A stretch of DNA of 64,000 bases from Eretmocerus hayati (GCA_029851415.1 CM056744.1:100659338-100723337), one strand, 5' to 3'; positions 12,701-24,802 are shown, numbered from the stretch's first letter. Numbers and translations: made by a program. The notes: generated by a model not told the origin, from the sequence alone.

Positions 12701-14530
12701 GACCACGCAATTTTGATCAAGCCAAAATCGAATTTGATTTCCTAGAGCATGACAAATCGCTGGTATTTGACCTACACTGTAGCTATCGTTTAGACAAGAC
12801 GAGTTCAAATTTGGCCTTCACGGTGGATATTTCATGTCAAATAGAGAAATAGACAGATGAGATTATTTCTTCAAACAACTATGCACTCATCTCACCCGCC
12901 AAATTCCTTAGCATTTCTAATACCAATATTATAGAGGAAATTTAAGAATGTCTCACTAAGATGCTACGAGGAATGAACATTCAATTCACATCTGAGTTAG
13001 ATAGGCGATGCACTGAAGAGCTTCAAGTGCAAAAAAGGTCCATGATGTGTAAAGTTGAAGGAGCTCTGCAGAAACACGTGCGATCCCTAAGGAAGATGCA
13101 CGACGAGCATTACTTGCAATTGGGGCTAGCATCTTCAACTGCAAAATTCTCGCATCACGTGCGAGTAAAAGGAAGACTTGCAGCTCGTTTATGGGAGTGA
13201 GAGGAAGATAGAAGTATGGTCTGAGAGCTTATAACGACCAAAAGCTCCGACGTGTGAGGGAGTAAAATAGTTGGGTGAGCATCTGGTGGCAATGATGATA
13301 GGCGAGAATTTTGGTAATGCAAGCGAGTAGCACGTTCCAAATGCCGAGCACCATTTTGCGGAAATTTTCTAGCGATCATTTGTTGAGACTATGAGGATGA
13401 AAATTTTAGAACTACTGAAACCTGCATCTTTTCCTGGAGAAACAAAATGATGACCCGTAATGGGACAAATAATTCTACACAATTCAAAATAATCCTGAAA
13501 GAAAATTATTATCGACTAGATCGATTTTTGCGTGATTCTGGCCTCTCCTTTTCACTTTACAATATTCCAACACTTGTGTCGAAATTCTTGATGAGAAGGT
13601 ACAACCCGTGGACTTTGAATATCGATGCAGTATCAAAGAAATTTCCAGGAAACCATTGCGATACGCCCACAACGAATCAATGTGACATGAAGAGTGAGAT
13701 TGATCGTTGACTCGACGATAGGTAGTGATACGTGTAAATTTGCAAGTGCTTGCCAACGGGAGATGATTTTCGAAACTATGAGGCTGACTCATCACGCGCT
13801 CGCGCTTTCATTACGCATTCATACCTGCTGCGTTTGAGACTAATTATGGTCTTTGGGTTGGTGAAGAGTCTGAGATGATGGCACTGGCACATCATCGAGG
13901 AATCCCATCATATTTTAGTACGGTATAGGCATTCAAGGGGGTATTTGCGGATGAACAAACGTGTATTTCAGCAATCGAGCTCGTGATTTTTCCAGGCTTC
14001 CTACTCTATATTCCAAGAATTTTATGGCGTTTACGGAATTTTTCAATGAGAAATATGGGACAGATGTGAGACAAATATGGGTCATGAGAAACCATCTCTG
14101 AGGCCTCTTTTTTGATGGCCACTCACCCGATGTAGATTCAATCTTGTTGAGGTTGGTAATATCCATGTAGATGGAATAATCTGACAATACAAAGATCAAG
14201 ATTTTAGCTTCGGAATGAACCATTTCACATGATTTTTATATGTATAAATATGTCATAGGAAAAGAGTCCGTGGCTTGGTTCTCCTTATACGAGTTTGTGT
14301 GATTGGCAAAAGCTGATTTGCCATAAAATACCTTTATAGCACGAGAATCCCAAAATCATGTTTGAATTTGCGAATTTTAGGTTAGAGTACTATGAAAAAT
14401 AAACTCTGATTGTTGATTTCTCGTCCCCAATTGCTTAATACTGATGGATAAATCTTGATCTTGGAGGACTAAATGATAAAGAGTAAAAACACTCTTTTAT
14501 AGATGGTGATAAGATTTTATTCTTGCAACG
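9757..14530. other. long non-coding stretch, nothing assignable
   Basis: Almost 4.8 kb with only short ORFs of about 60-100 codons and no domain, splice series, RNA or clear repeat. It may hold the undetected first exon and promoter of the downstream cuticle gene, but I could not identify them. Confidence 0.4.
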
Positions 14531-14562
14531 TTTCGTCGACTTTCTTCTGTCGACCTCATCAG
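14531..14562 (-). ncRNA. hammerhead-ribozyme-like core, imperfect
   Basis: Read on the minus strand the order is CTGATGA, one extra G, a 6-bp GTCGAC stem with loop AGAAGAAA, then GAAA. This is the order of the hammerhead catalytic core (CUGAUGA, stem II, GAAA), and the continuation CGTTGCAAGAATAAA resembles sequences seen with hammerheads of Penelope-like elements and related retroelements. The extra G breaks the usual G10.1-C11.1 pair, and I cannot find a convincing stem I partner or NUH cleavage site. It is probably a decayed copy or chance. Confidence 0.35.
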
Positions 14563-14563
14563 G

Positions 14564-14600
14564 CTGGAATATTAAATGAATATCAGGCTGGAATATTATA
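14564..14600. repeat. two-copy tandem repeat beside the hammerhead-like motif
   Basis: The string CAGGCTGGAATATTA occurs twice about 22 bp apart. It lies where stem I of a hammerhead would be, so the duplication may have disrupted it. Confidence 0.6.
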
Positions 14601-15673
14601 CTATGAAAAATTTTCCGGTGAACATACACGTGTTTTTTCGTCAAATTTACTCTCAAATTTTGAAATCCCAACACTTTATATTGCAAATTGACTCGTCATT
14701 CAGTCATCCATTCATCTATGAAACCCCCATCATGCAAATATTTACTCATACATATTCATACAAGCGCATCAAAACTTGCGCTAATAACTGCTGTAACAGC
14801 ATTGTTCGAGTCAAGCTTCACCTAACTGTGACGGGTGGCATCCCAGACTGGAAAAACGATAAATCAAATCTCGAGTATCCCACGCATGTTGCCACGTCAT
14901 CGATCGATGCTGATACGCCCGTGGCAATTATACACAATAGTTACGACAACATATTCTCAATGTATACGTGTGTATGTATACGAAAAAATGAAAAATCGGC
15001 CCTTGTTGCCGGAGGCTATTGTTGATCGAGTAATTGACGATAGGTGCATCCGGATATCAGATGCTGATACAGCTCTCTCTCTGTGTCACTGAAGCTATGT
15101 ATTTTTGGGAGGCTGTACATATTTAACCGAACCATTGACCAAGCTTATATTGTTTGAATTAGCTAATTACTCGTTGACAAAGTGATGAAAGCTTCTGAGC
15201 TCTAATGCGCCAATCAGTGTCTCTGTGCTCAAGACTGAGCATCTGAAGTTTGAAGGTGTATAGTCATCAATGGGTTGATGAAATCATGAGAATATTGTGA
15301 GAAAGTCAACGTTTTTTTTTTAGATGTTTATTCGGGGTCAAAGCTGGAATGTAGTTGTAGAAAAAGCCATATTTCTTCTAAGAAAATTATACCGAGAATC
15401 ATATTTTGAATAGCCCCATTCTGGGTAAGATTATTTCGAAGAAAAATGAAAATGGAAAATTCAGGCTCAGCAAAATTTGAGTATCCCAAAGCCGTGATAG
15501 CGGTACAAAAAAATTTGAGTTTCAGAACATACAATTCATTGTAAATTGTAAGACCGGAGAACATGTATTCTGTAGGTCGTCCATGAATCTCAATCTTAAG
15601 TAAGATTTTAGAAGAAGAAAGATCAGAAGGTCATTCATATCAGGCGATTCATGATCGAAGCAACTCAATATCT
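14601..15673. other. non-coding stretch, nothing assignable
   Basis: ORFs of 149 and 85 codons overlap at 14576-15092 in different frames. Neither shows domain content. No other feature seen. Confidence 0.4.
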
Positions 15674-15891
15674 AATAGTACATTTCGATACAAGGGCGTA
15701 AAACGTTTTATTCACGTCCGAGTGATGGGTTTCCGGCCCGAGCCGCAGGCGAGGGTCGGAATTATCACGAGGATGCGAATAATAGGTTTCACGCCCGTGT
15801 ATCTAACTATACTTTTCGATAAACTGTGAGTAAAAGTCGACAAACTGTGCGCAAAGTTCACTTTTACGCACAGTGTATCGAAAAGTATATT
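15674..15891. repeat. dispersed dyad element, copy B
   Basis: Starts with the same AATAGTACATTTCGATA as copy A, carries the GAGTGAT...CGAGCCG...CGAGGGTCGGAAT core, and ends with a second hairpin (CTTTTCGATAAACTGTG against CACAGTGTATCGAAAAG). It is a composite of two adjacent hairpins. The tandem copies at 39.1-39.5 kb have the same order. Confidence 0.7.
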
Positions 15892-15942
15892 TTGAGGAAC
15901 CATTCATTTCTCTGAGTTGAACAAGAAACCTCAACTGACAAG

Positions 15943-16263
15943 GGGGACCCACGAAGTGCAGGTCACCAAAGCTCACCAGATCTTTTTCACAATCTTGTAC
16001 TACCTAGAATATGAAGAATCCAGAGTAACTCCGTCAAATCGGCCCTCTGTCCGAAGTTACAGCCTATGACATTAGCATTGCCCATATAGGCCCATGTTAA
16101 AAAGTGATGTATATAGATATACTGAAAATGCTAACATTTTTACTTGTAGCTCTGAGCAGGGAGCCCATTCGACGGAGTTACTCTGGATTCTTCATATTCT
16201 AGGTGGTACGAGACCGTGAAAAAAGTCTGGTGAAATTTGGTGACCCGCACTTCGTGGGTCCCC
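15943..16263. mobile_element. palindromic MITE/hairpin A, 321 bp
   Basis: Nearly the whole element is one inverted repeat: GGGGACCCACGAAGTGC at the left and its complement ending at 16263, with matches continuing through ATATGAAGAATCCAGAGTAA to the centre. The central ~95 bp (about 16058-16152) closely resembles the centre of hairpin B at 22.9-23.2 kb. It ends about 140 bp before cuticle exon 2. No coding capacity. Confidence 0.8.
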
Positions 16264-16401
16264 GTTGTGAGTCCCAGAACGACCACTTCGCCGAATTGTC
16301 CTTGTATATCCTTCCACAACTTGAGAAATTTTCATGCGATTCTCAAATAAATTATCCAAATAAACAAACTAGACTTAAAAAGTACCTTGCATATCTTGCA
16401 G

Positions 16402-18137
16402 ATCCTCCTGGCAGTGGCCATATGTGCAACGGGTAGCTTAGCCGCCCCGCAGCGTCTCCAAATAGGCGCCGGTGGTGGTGGAGGCAGTGACGCCGACAAG
16501 AATGCGGTCATCACATCGCAGCAGCTCGAAGTCGGTTTTGACGGAAACTACGTCAATAAGTGAGTATATAAACCTGGCCAATGTTTGGCCTTATTAGTTC
16601 GAGAGCCATCGATGTGCTTCAGGAATTTGCAAATTGCATCCCGACCCATTGGACTCGATAGATATGCTAACAAGGAATTTGACCCTTTAACGAGCTCCTA
16701 TAAGCTTTAGACAACTTGAAGGTGGTTGTGGTTGTATTGAAAGGTATTTGGAGCTCAGCTTCCTTGGTTGATTTTTGCATCAAGGGTTTCCCGCTCTGAT
16801 TGGCGATTCAAGAATCGATCGTAGAGGAACTGTGTTGGTCTTACTTCGTTTGAGAGAAGGAGATTATTGCATCGAGATGTTTCGGTTAACAAGGAATTCC
16901 TTCTGCTCGAGTGGCTTTCCTTGATCAAAATTGGAAACGATCTTTCGGGGTACAGCTATTGGTACTGATTGATCTTCTGTGATGCAAGATGCATCAAAAC
17001 TATTCCATCAAGATGATGGAATGGTTTTGAAGCTCATTCTGACATGTAGGGTATAATTTTGGGTTTAGCATTCTTGAGATACTACTATATTTACAGCAGA
17101 GCTCACTTTGAAGATGGAGAGTTTTTTGGTTGATTGAATGTATCCCTGACGAACTTGGAGTAAAAATGCACTTTATGATACAGTATTATGAGGAAAGGGA
17201 ATTCGCTATGACGATCAACTCCAAAAAAAATATGAAACTCGTAATCAGCGGAAAAATGGAAGTTATAATGCCACATTTTCATTAAGAAATCCAATACCAC
17301 TAAGTAGGCTTACAGCGCGAAATGAGATTGGGACAACACCATTAATCACCAAGTAGTAAAAGTGAATGTTATCAAAATTTTTAAGGCCATAACAAGAGCT
17401 TGTACGAAAGTATCCGGGACCTCAAAATGACTAGATTATAATCGAAAACTCAAGAATCCAAACAGTCATTCCATGATAACGTCGCACAAAAGTTTGATCT
17501 CAGTTCAAGATTATATACGGAAATCATGAAATTCCCTCCACCAGTAGCACATTGGCAAAATATTATAACCATAGGAGGACTTCTGTAGACAGTTGATTCT
17601 CGAATTCACTCCCTTTACACTTAGAATTCAAAATCATTTCATGTACCTGCAACATACAATCAAAGCTCAATAAACAAGTTCACTCAACCCGTGTCTGACC
17701 ATACTCGGTTTTATCTACTTACAACCTCGCATCTCCGTTCTCGCTAGCCAATCCTACCTCTTCTCAACCTCAAAATCTCCCATCCCCGTCATAAATCGAT
17801 GCAAAGCCACCTCATTAAACATACATTACTCAATTACAGTTTCGAAACGAGCAACGGAATAAGCCACCAAGAATCAGGCGCACCGAAACAAGCCGGCCCC
17901 GAGGGTCCTTCAATCTCATCTCAAGGCGCAACCTCATACACCGCTCCTAACGGAGAGGTTGTAAGCATCCAGTTCCAAGCTGATGAAAATGGTTACGTAG
18001 CACAGGGATCGCATATCCCAACTGCTCCTCCAATACCCCCAGAAATTCTGCGAGCTCTTGAGTGGAATGCAGCTCATCCAGAAGAGGACAGCATCGATTC
18101 TGGTGCTGCACCCAACAGGCCACCACCCAGAGGTTAG
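16402..18137 (+). CDS. RR-1 larval/endocuticle protein (first exon not found)
   Basis: Two exons are supported. Exon 16402-16559 follows a TTGCAG acceptor and ends at GTGAGT. Exon 17840-18137 follows ATTACAG and ends in TAG. They join in frame (AA+T gives Asn) to 151 codons. The first exon encodes the hydrophobic rest of a signal peptide (ILLAVAICATGSLAAP) and a glycine-rich linker. The second carries the RR-1 chitin-binding Rebers-Riddiford domain: FETSNGISHQESG, GATSYTAPNGE, FQADENGYVAQGSHIP and PTAPPIPPEILRALEW. Such proteins are secreted by epidermis into chitinous cuticle. A very short first exon with the initiator ATG is usual in this family; it must lie upstream, ending in phase 0, but I could not find it. 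A second RR-1 gene lies 9.6 kb downstream on the other strand, so this is part of a cuticle-gene cluster. Confidence 0.93.
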
Positions 18138-18317
18138 ATGATCACGATAGCTAGATGACAGTGATAGTCGGTAGTGATGTTAAGTAATACGAGTGTGAAA
18201 TCGTTTTTCGATTGATGGACAAAGTGAGACATGGACGGTACTGGGCATTTGGGATATGTGTCAAATACAGATTTTCGACAACCTTAGTTGGTAATCTTGA
18301 TAAGGCCGATTTTCATC

Positions 18318-18323
18318 AATAAA
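18318..18323 (+). terminator. possible polyadenylation signal of the cuticle gene
   Basis: AATAAA lies about 180 bp after the stop codon of the plus-strand cuticle gene. It is the first such hexamer downstream; no further support. Confidence 0.4.
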
Positions 18324-18435
18324 TGAACCAACTATTCAGTAGAATTTTTCCTATCGCCAAAAGTTCACCATATTTGTCCTTTGGGAATAGCAAAGCGCCA
18401 TTAGTTTTATTATAACCGATTTATTTATGCCACTA

Positions 18436-18555
18436 CCCTGGTAGAAATTGTGAGCTTTTTTGGCCAAAAACTGTCCAAGTCTAACCTAACTGCATTGTCA
18501 CTATATCTATATATTGCATGGGTGGCCCAAAAAGTTGGCCACATTTCTACCAGGG
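18436..18555. mobile_element. 120-bp MITE, CCCTGGTAGAAAT ends, TA-flanked
   Basis: CCCTGGTAGAAAT at the left and ATTTCTACCAGGG at the right are perfect inverted ends of 13 bp, each flanked by TA. Inside, GGCCAAAAA and related blocks extend the pairing imperfectly. This is a typical small Tc1/mariner-type MITE inserted 300 bp behind the cuticle gene. Confidence 0.8.
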
Positions 18556-18986
18556 TACTAGAACATGAATCAAGAATAGCACAGAAACCTTGGGATTCGG
18601 TGACGTGACAGTATATGCAGTCTTGGTTTACCACAAAACTAATATCCGGTTTAGACATGAAAACTTTCAGAATTGGTTCAATATTTTGTTCGTTTTATAT
18701 TCAGTGATTAGACTCTTGTGGACTTCCTGGAGCTTGATCTCCTCCGTTTCAGAATTTTTGGATGATCAGCATAATTTTGATAGCCATAGAAATAAATTAA
18801 TTAAGCTCGTAGCAAGGCACACTTTTTTATAATACTATACCTACCCAAACTATTTGGATGGTAAGAAAACCAATAAAAGATCTCGATCACATATCCAAAG
18901 CAAGGTCCTGGAAAGTTTACTCTAGTTTTATTCTACCATGCGTGCAATACAGTAATGTAATTTTGGTGTACATTGATGGATATCAC

Positions 18987-19400
18987 TGTACAACACAATT
19001 TTGGGGTCAAAATGTCACATTGACCGTCCCGTTATTTCCTCACCTAATTTTTGACGCTGAAACTGACGTATTTTAAGGACCAAAAACACCTGTTTTGCAA
19101 TTACCCTTGCTGTCCGAAAATTATGAAGAAAAATTCTCACTTTTTTGGAGTATCCAAGTATGCTTCGTCAACATAACATGAGCGTCTGAATTCGACCCCA
19201 TGCTCTGGTTTTGAGCTATACCTCGTCAGAACTTTAGTTTACGCGAAAAAATCCTCAAAAAGACTAGTTTTTGCGATTAAAGAAAAACCCTGATGTTCAA
19301 ATGCAATTTAAGACTCCGACTCAGTTTCAGCGTCGAAAAATACGTAAGGAAATCATGGTGCGGGCAATGTGATGTTCCGACCACAACATTTTGTTGTATA
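18987..19400. mobile_element. foldback element, about 410 bp
   Basis: Left TGTACAACACAATTTTGG and right ATTTTGTTGTATA ends are inverted, and the arms pair further through TCACATTG and GACGCTGAAACTGA. No gene inside. The 80-codon ORF at 19293-19535 crosses the right arm and is a shadow. Confidence 0.65.
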
Positions 19401-22207
19401 ATCTATTCAAATCATGATCCTGGTTTTCTACACGATTATCCATCCAGACTCTATTCTTTGAGATATGGAACTGCGGAGATGCTTGAAGATGGTTGTGCCT
19501 TTTTCAAGGTTTATGACATTGCCATTGAAAATTAAATCATTCTCAAAACAACAAAATTTGATAACTATATCGGGATCTGCATGGCCATAGAACAGAATCG
19601 CTCTCATGATTAAATCTTATAATTTGGTGTGCCTTCCCCAATGATTTCAATAAACTAATCATTATCAACTACTAATAACATTAGATCTCAAGCTCCTGAA
19701 ACACGTTCCTTCAATGTCACCTCACACAATATTATTTCAGCAAATATATGTCTCCTCTAGGGATCCAAATCACTTTGTGAATCAAGCAAGCTCTGATAAC
19801 GTATCTAGCGAAAGTATCAACTTCATCTATTCACCTCTTTTATACGATATAAAACACGAAGAAATATAGACATAAACTGAAATATCGCTTTGCCTCGTTC
19901 AAAATGATACGCCAAAATTCTCTTGCCACGTCCTATCTATGTGTCAAGCTTTCCGATAAAGCTCGTCGCGTTGTACAAACTACTGCACCGGGGAACGCTT
20001 TGTCACTCCACGTGCACAAGCTTTAACATCGCATCCCAATATGTATACGATAGGAGACATGAGTACATAGTACAACCTCCGATGTGAGCTTTTAGCCGAA
20101 GCCCGATAAAGCTTGCATTCTTGCGAGGATCCGTGCGTACGCGCTTTACCGCTTTGAAGCAAAAGCCAAGAGATAACGCCGGCGCGGCGTGGTACACGAT
20201 TAATAGATCTTCATGCCTTCAGATTGGTGGATTGGATGAATATTGAAATTTGAAAGGGTGGGGAAAGCCCAATAATTGGAAAAAAGTAGAAAATAGGCAT
20301 GCGGAGGTTTTTCAGAGAATTCTTGAATTATTAAGTTTGGATGAAGATAGACATGCTCGTTTTGTACCAAAGTTCGAAGATTGTAGCAGAATTATAGTTT
20401 TAAGATTCCTAATTCGGCACCTTGCACCAAAATTACGAAGTCGGTTCAAACTGATGATTGTAATTTTGACAAGAAAACTTTCAATAAGTATCTGAAGACT
20501 GAGTCAGTGCTTGGAAATATCTGAAATAGTGTTCACAACTTTTTGTATGACTTGTGTTGGCAGATTTTTGATCATCCTGGTCAAGAATCTCGATGGGGTC
20601 TTTGAATTATGAAATGTCTTAATAATGAGAGATGCCAAGAAGATTTTCATGAATTGTCGTTCTCATATTCTTCGTGTTTCTGAATCTTCAAACTTCATAA
20701 CGTGCTTCTTCAAGTATTCCATGAAATATTTATTCCACGATATTTTGAAAATTCGTGATGTATTTTCAATTATTCATCAATGCCGTCATCAAACATCAAA
20801 GAGAGAGTCAAGTTTTCCACGAATACTCCTGTGATCTTAACCGTACATTTGAAGCATATTATTGGTCACAAACTGAGTACTTTGCTCAAAAAAACTACTG
20901 AACTTCCTAGTGAATTTTCTGGCAGATTATCAAAAGAAATGAGAAATAAAATTTAACGGAACCAGTGAAAAATAATAATTCACCTTCGTCCTACTCCATA
21001 CTCATCAAAAATCGAAAATTTGTAATATTTCCACCAGATTTATCGTAAAGTGATTACACCTATTTCCATAGCAAAGACCTCGTCTTGTATAACTCTCTAT
21101 AAAGAGGCAAAAGATCTATGATACACAATGAATGAATATCAAGATTGACCAACAAAAACTCATGATTACAGGTTAACCACACATCAGGACAGAGCCTCGA
21201 CAATAAACCGATGATCCAAGGGCGCTTGCGAATGTGATATACATCATGCACTGAAGGAGTATCGGCGGAGGTCAACTTTAATCAAACAAAATGACGCGCA
21301 ACTACGCCAATATTCTCTAATCATCATTAACAATGTCATATACACATGCAAGTGTTCTCATCAGCATTTAATCCAAATAATGACAATGGAGAATGAAAAA
21401 TCTGTAAAAAAAAATAAGAAAGCCCTCCACATGAAACAATAATGATATAATTACCATATACACCTGTAAGATCAAATTGTGTAATGGCATGTAACTGTAA
21501 CGCTTGATTACATATCTATATATGAGATAAAAATTATCGCTTCTATGTAGTGATGCATAATGATACATATATAACACCTCGATTCACGAGCGATTTGCGG
21601 AATGAATTGAGAGAGCCAAGAATAAATACTTGGTAATCTCGTTGTCGCTCGTGGATCGAGTAACGCTTTTCCTCATTTTTTGCACTATATATGGATATTA
21701 TTATTATTATTTGTACTCAGAAAGACGCAAAAATATTGATTATAAACTATATACATACACGAGTGTAAGGAAAGTCGATAGCATACATCCGATGGAAACC
21801 ACTGGTGGACACTTGTCTGCAGTATGTGGATCTGTTTTTCATTGCCAAACCGTAATACCACGCGTATTACGAGAACTGAATGAAAGTACACCGGTACCCT
21901 TGTGATGATTTTTACACATGTAAATAAACAGTTCCGCCTGTATCATGGTTGTTCCAATAATATCGTTTTCCTTGTTTCATTTACAAAGCAAGCGACTTTA
22001 AGACACTTGACATTATGCTACAAGGTGTTTCGTTGGGTCGCTTTGTTACTTTTTTCCTCAGCTTTTATTATTTGCAAAAAAACTATTCCATCTAGACACA
22101 AAAAAAATTTCAGATTTTGAAGTATTGATCGATTCATTATTTAAGAGACAAAGTACGAGTAATAAGACCTAAATTCTGAAAATTCTGAAACTAATTTGAA
22201 ACCTGGG
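19401..22207. other. non-coding stretch, nothing assignable
   Basis: Short ORFs up to about 90 codons only, without family signature. No tRNA, repeat array or splice series recognised. Confidence 0.4.
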
Positions 22208-22349
22208 GGGCTATACATAAATTATTTGAGGGAAGCATATGCCATGATTTTAGACAACTTCTTCACAAAATAGTTTTTAATGAGAAAGTATTACCTTATT
22301 ATGCAGCTTCCCTTCAGCCCCCAACTCTCACGTAATTTATGAATAACCC
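22208..22349. mobile_element. small MITE with CATAAATTA-type ends
   Basis: GGGCTATACATAAATTATTTGAG at the left is inverted, with a few changes, at the right end near 22328-22349 (CGTAATTTATGAATAACCC). Ends of this CATAAATTACGT kind are common in arthropod MITEs. No target duplication could be set with confidence. Confidence 0.55.
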
Positions 22350-22872
22350 ATTAAAAAAACTCTGATACATATGAAAGAGTCAATGAGCAATGTGTATCCA
22401 AAATGGATCGTGAGCTTGTTATTTGCAACATTAGGAGAATAATCTCGAAGTCATTCAATCGATTCAAAGTCCTTGGTGCAACCTTTCTAAGGTATATATT
22501 AGTGAGGAGTTAACGGCCGAGTTAACAACTCAGTCGTTCAACATCAACGTCACAATAATCTCGATTGAAATACGGTTACTAAGACACCACTTTTAGTCCC
22601 AGCTACGAGCAGAAAATTGGCATTTGGTCACCCTAATGCTGAAAAATAGCATTTGTACCTCGCTCGGCAGGCTGTTGTGAGATACGAGGGATGTTATCCT
22701 CTCATTTAACTCAAGAAAAACCACCGCCGTGCCGCAAAACAGCCGGATGTCACATTGGCAGTAATACACCATATTCTATATTATCTTAATTGTACAATTT
22801 CTGGCTGGAGTATTCGATTGTTAGTAAAGTCCACTCACTACATAGTACCGGTTGGAATTTCTTTGGAACTAA
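22350..22872. other. non-coding spacer
   Basis: About 520 bp between two MITEs; nothing supported. Confidence 0.5.
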
Positions 22873-22874
22873 TA

Positions 22875-24009
22875 CAGTGAAACTTGTCTAACCAGGAGAG
22901 TGTTTCAGATCCGGGTCACGGATTTGGCTGAAACCTTGAAAATGGTCTTTTCTCGGTGCCAAAAGATGATATCCGAAATTATATACCCTAACGTTCAAGC
23001 ATTGCCGAGCTACAGCTACAAACATAAGCATTGCCTATATAGGCCCATGTTGAAAATTATGCATGTAGGTATACTTGCAATGCTAATGTTTTTGTCTGTA
23101 GCTCGGCAACGATTGAACGTTAGGGTCTACAACTTTGGATATCATCTTTTGGCACCGAAAGAAGACCATTTCCGAAGTTTTAGCCGAATCCGTGACCCGG
23201 ATCTGAAACACTTTCGTGGTAAGTTGGGCACTCTCGGTTCCGGCAAAACCTGCCCAACATACAGAAATTCGGATTCGAATAAACGGTTTTTCGGAGTCAA
23301 GGTGGTGAATTTTTCATTAAATACATACTGATTATGTTAGATGGAGTACATTATTTCTTTCTCATCATGTGAATTCAATAGTTTGAAATGGTCATGAAAG
23401 ATGAGAAAACAGACGTACAGTACAATAATGAAAAAATCGGCCAGCTTCATTACAATGAGAGATCGGTATCGATATGCCCTGCACAACAAGATGATATGTT
23501 TGATGCGCTACTCTCTTTTGTAGTGTGCTGCAAACATCAAAAGATTAGAACACACAGAAAAATCACTTTTGACATCAGCCAACGTCGTTTCCTACAATTT
23601 AATTACTGTTGATATACCCTAATGTTACGGTAAAATTATGGTTTATGTAGATGATTGACTTGGTAGACAATCGTTGATGCTGATGATCGATCAATAACCA
23701 CGACCTCTTGCTCATCAAACTTTTTCACTTATTTGTAATCTCATGATTTATATGATCAGAACGAGGATTCGTTATCATATTCGAGCTTCTAAGGAATTGT
23801 CCAGCATACACAATCTTGTTTTCATGTTATCCTGTTCGACGGGAGGAAAGAATGCGCCTAATTTAGACAAGTGCCCATCATATTGAGTGCTCAATTCATA
23901 GAACAAAATCCCCATCAGAGCTTATGTATTTTTGTGCGTTCCAAGAAAGAGTGCCCAACTTAGGCAGGTGCCCAAGTTATAGAAATGCCCAACTTAACAA
24001 GTTTCACTG
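22875..24009. mobile_element. pogo/Tc1-like non-autonomous element, 1.13 kb
   Basis: The ends CAGTGAAACTTGTCTAA (22875) and TTAACAAGTTTCACTG (ending 24009) are inverted and each flanked by TA, as for Tc1/mariner and pogo-type insertions. The right subterminal part carries short repeats of GTGCCCAA-CTTA type (about 23860-24000). Inside the left third sits hairpin B. ORFs of 143 and 74 codons here overlap the palindrome and show no DDE transposase, so the element is non-autonomous. Confidence 0.75.
22905..23215. repeat. hairpin B, sharing its core with hairpin A
   Basis: A near-complete inverted repeat: TGTTTCAGATCCGGGTCACG on the left against its complement at 23190-23212. The central block (about 23010-23106), including GCATTGCCTATATAGGCCCA, is clearly alike to the centre of the 16-kb hairpin, while the arms are far more different between the two loci than within each. 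Confidence 0.75.
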
Positions 24010-24011
24010 TA

Positions 24012-24465
24012 CTTGTGAAACGTGGATGACAAAGAAATCGGTGGGAGGAAACAATGAATATTAGGAACCGTGAACAACGGTCAATCTTTCTCTTTTCATT
24101 AGATGAGTTTTTTTTTCATGTGTTCAACGGTCGTCTTGATCCAATGGACTATTACAACCGGGGCGGATCTCGTGGGTTTAACGTTTCGTGTTTTATCGTG
24201 ACGTGTTTGAGATCCAGCCACTCACCCCAACCTAATTTTCCCCGCATTTGCCCGGGAATCATGCCCGTGGAGCGAGGGAAAACTCCTGAAGGGAGAAAAC
24301 CTGCTCCGGAGAGTTCGGCACATTTTTATCATGATACCCTTACGGTGCGCATGCCACATTTCGTGAGCATGAACACCGCAATTGTAACATTTCGTGCCTC
24401 CCGCTCACGTTGCTGAGGTGTAAGTGTCAACTAATCGATCAGAAAAGTCAGACCGTCAAGGTTGA
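24012..24465. other. non-coding stretch, GC-richer than its surroundings
   Basis: Holds a 120-codon ORF (24054-24416 plus) with no recognisable domain. It directly precedes the 5S-derived block and could belong to the same retroposon, but I cannot show this. Confidence 0.35.
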
Positions 24466-24468
24466 TTA

Positions 24469-24556
24469 GACCGAGATGGGCGGTCACCCATCCAAGTACT
24501 AACCGCGCCCGACGGTGCTTAACTTCGATGATCGGCCGAGCTGACACCCAGCGACC
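24469..24556 (-). repeat. 5S-rRNA-derived relic (5S pseudogene or SINE3-like head)
   Basis: On the minus strand the block reads GATCATCGAAGTTAAGC, then GTCGGGCGCGGTTAGTACTT and GGATGGGTGACCGC. These are the conserved internal-promoter and central parts of 5S rRNA in the right order and spacing. The 5' part (before about the GATCGG motif) and the 3' end do not fit a full 5S gene. It could be a truncated 5S pseudogene or the head of a 5S-derived SINE (SINE3 class). No second copy was noticed in the window. Confidence 0.75.
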
Positions 24557-24802
24557 CCACCAACTGTGTCGGTCTAGATGAGCTATTGAAGGGCATAGAA
24601 TGATCCGTTTTGGTCAAAATTGAACATTTTCGAGAATTTTTCTCATTGACAATCTTGATTGATCAGTCCCTAATCTCAAGCAGAAAGGTTCATGAGGGTC
24701 TGAAGGTTGTGGTAACACTTCTAAAAATGGCTTTGGTTGGCAGACGGCTGTTTAAAAACACCGCAAAATTGCTCCATAGAGGAATTGAACGGTTCAGAGG
24801 TA

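Noticed and set aside
22900..23331. 143-codon ORF in the pogo-like element
   Set aside because: It crosses the hairpin palindrome and has no transposase motif.
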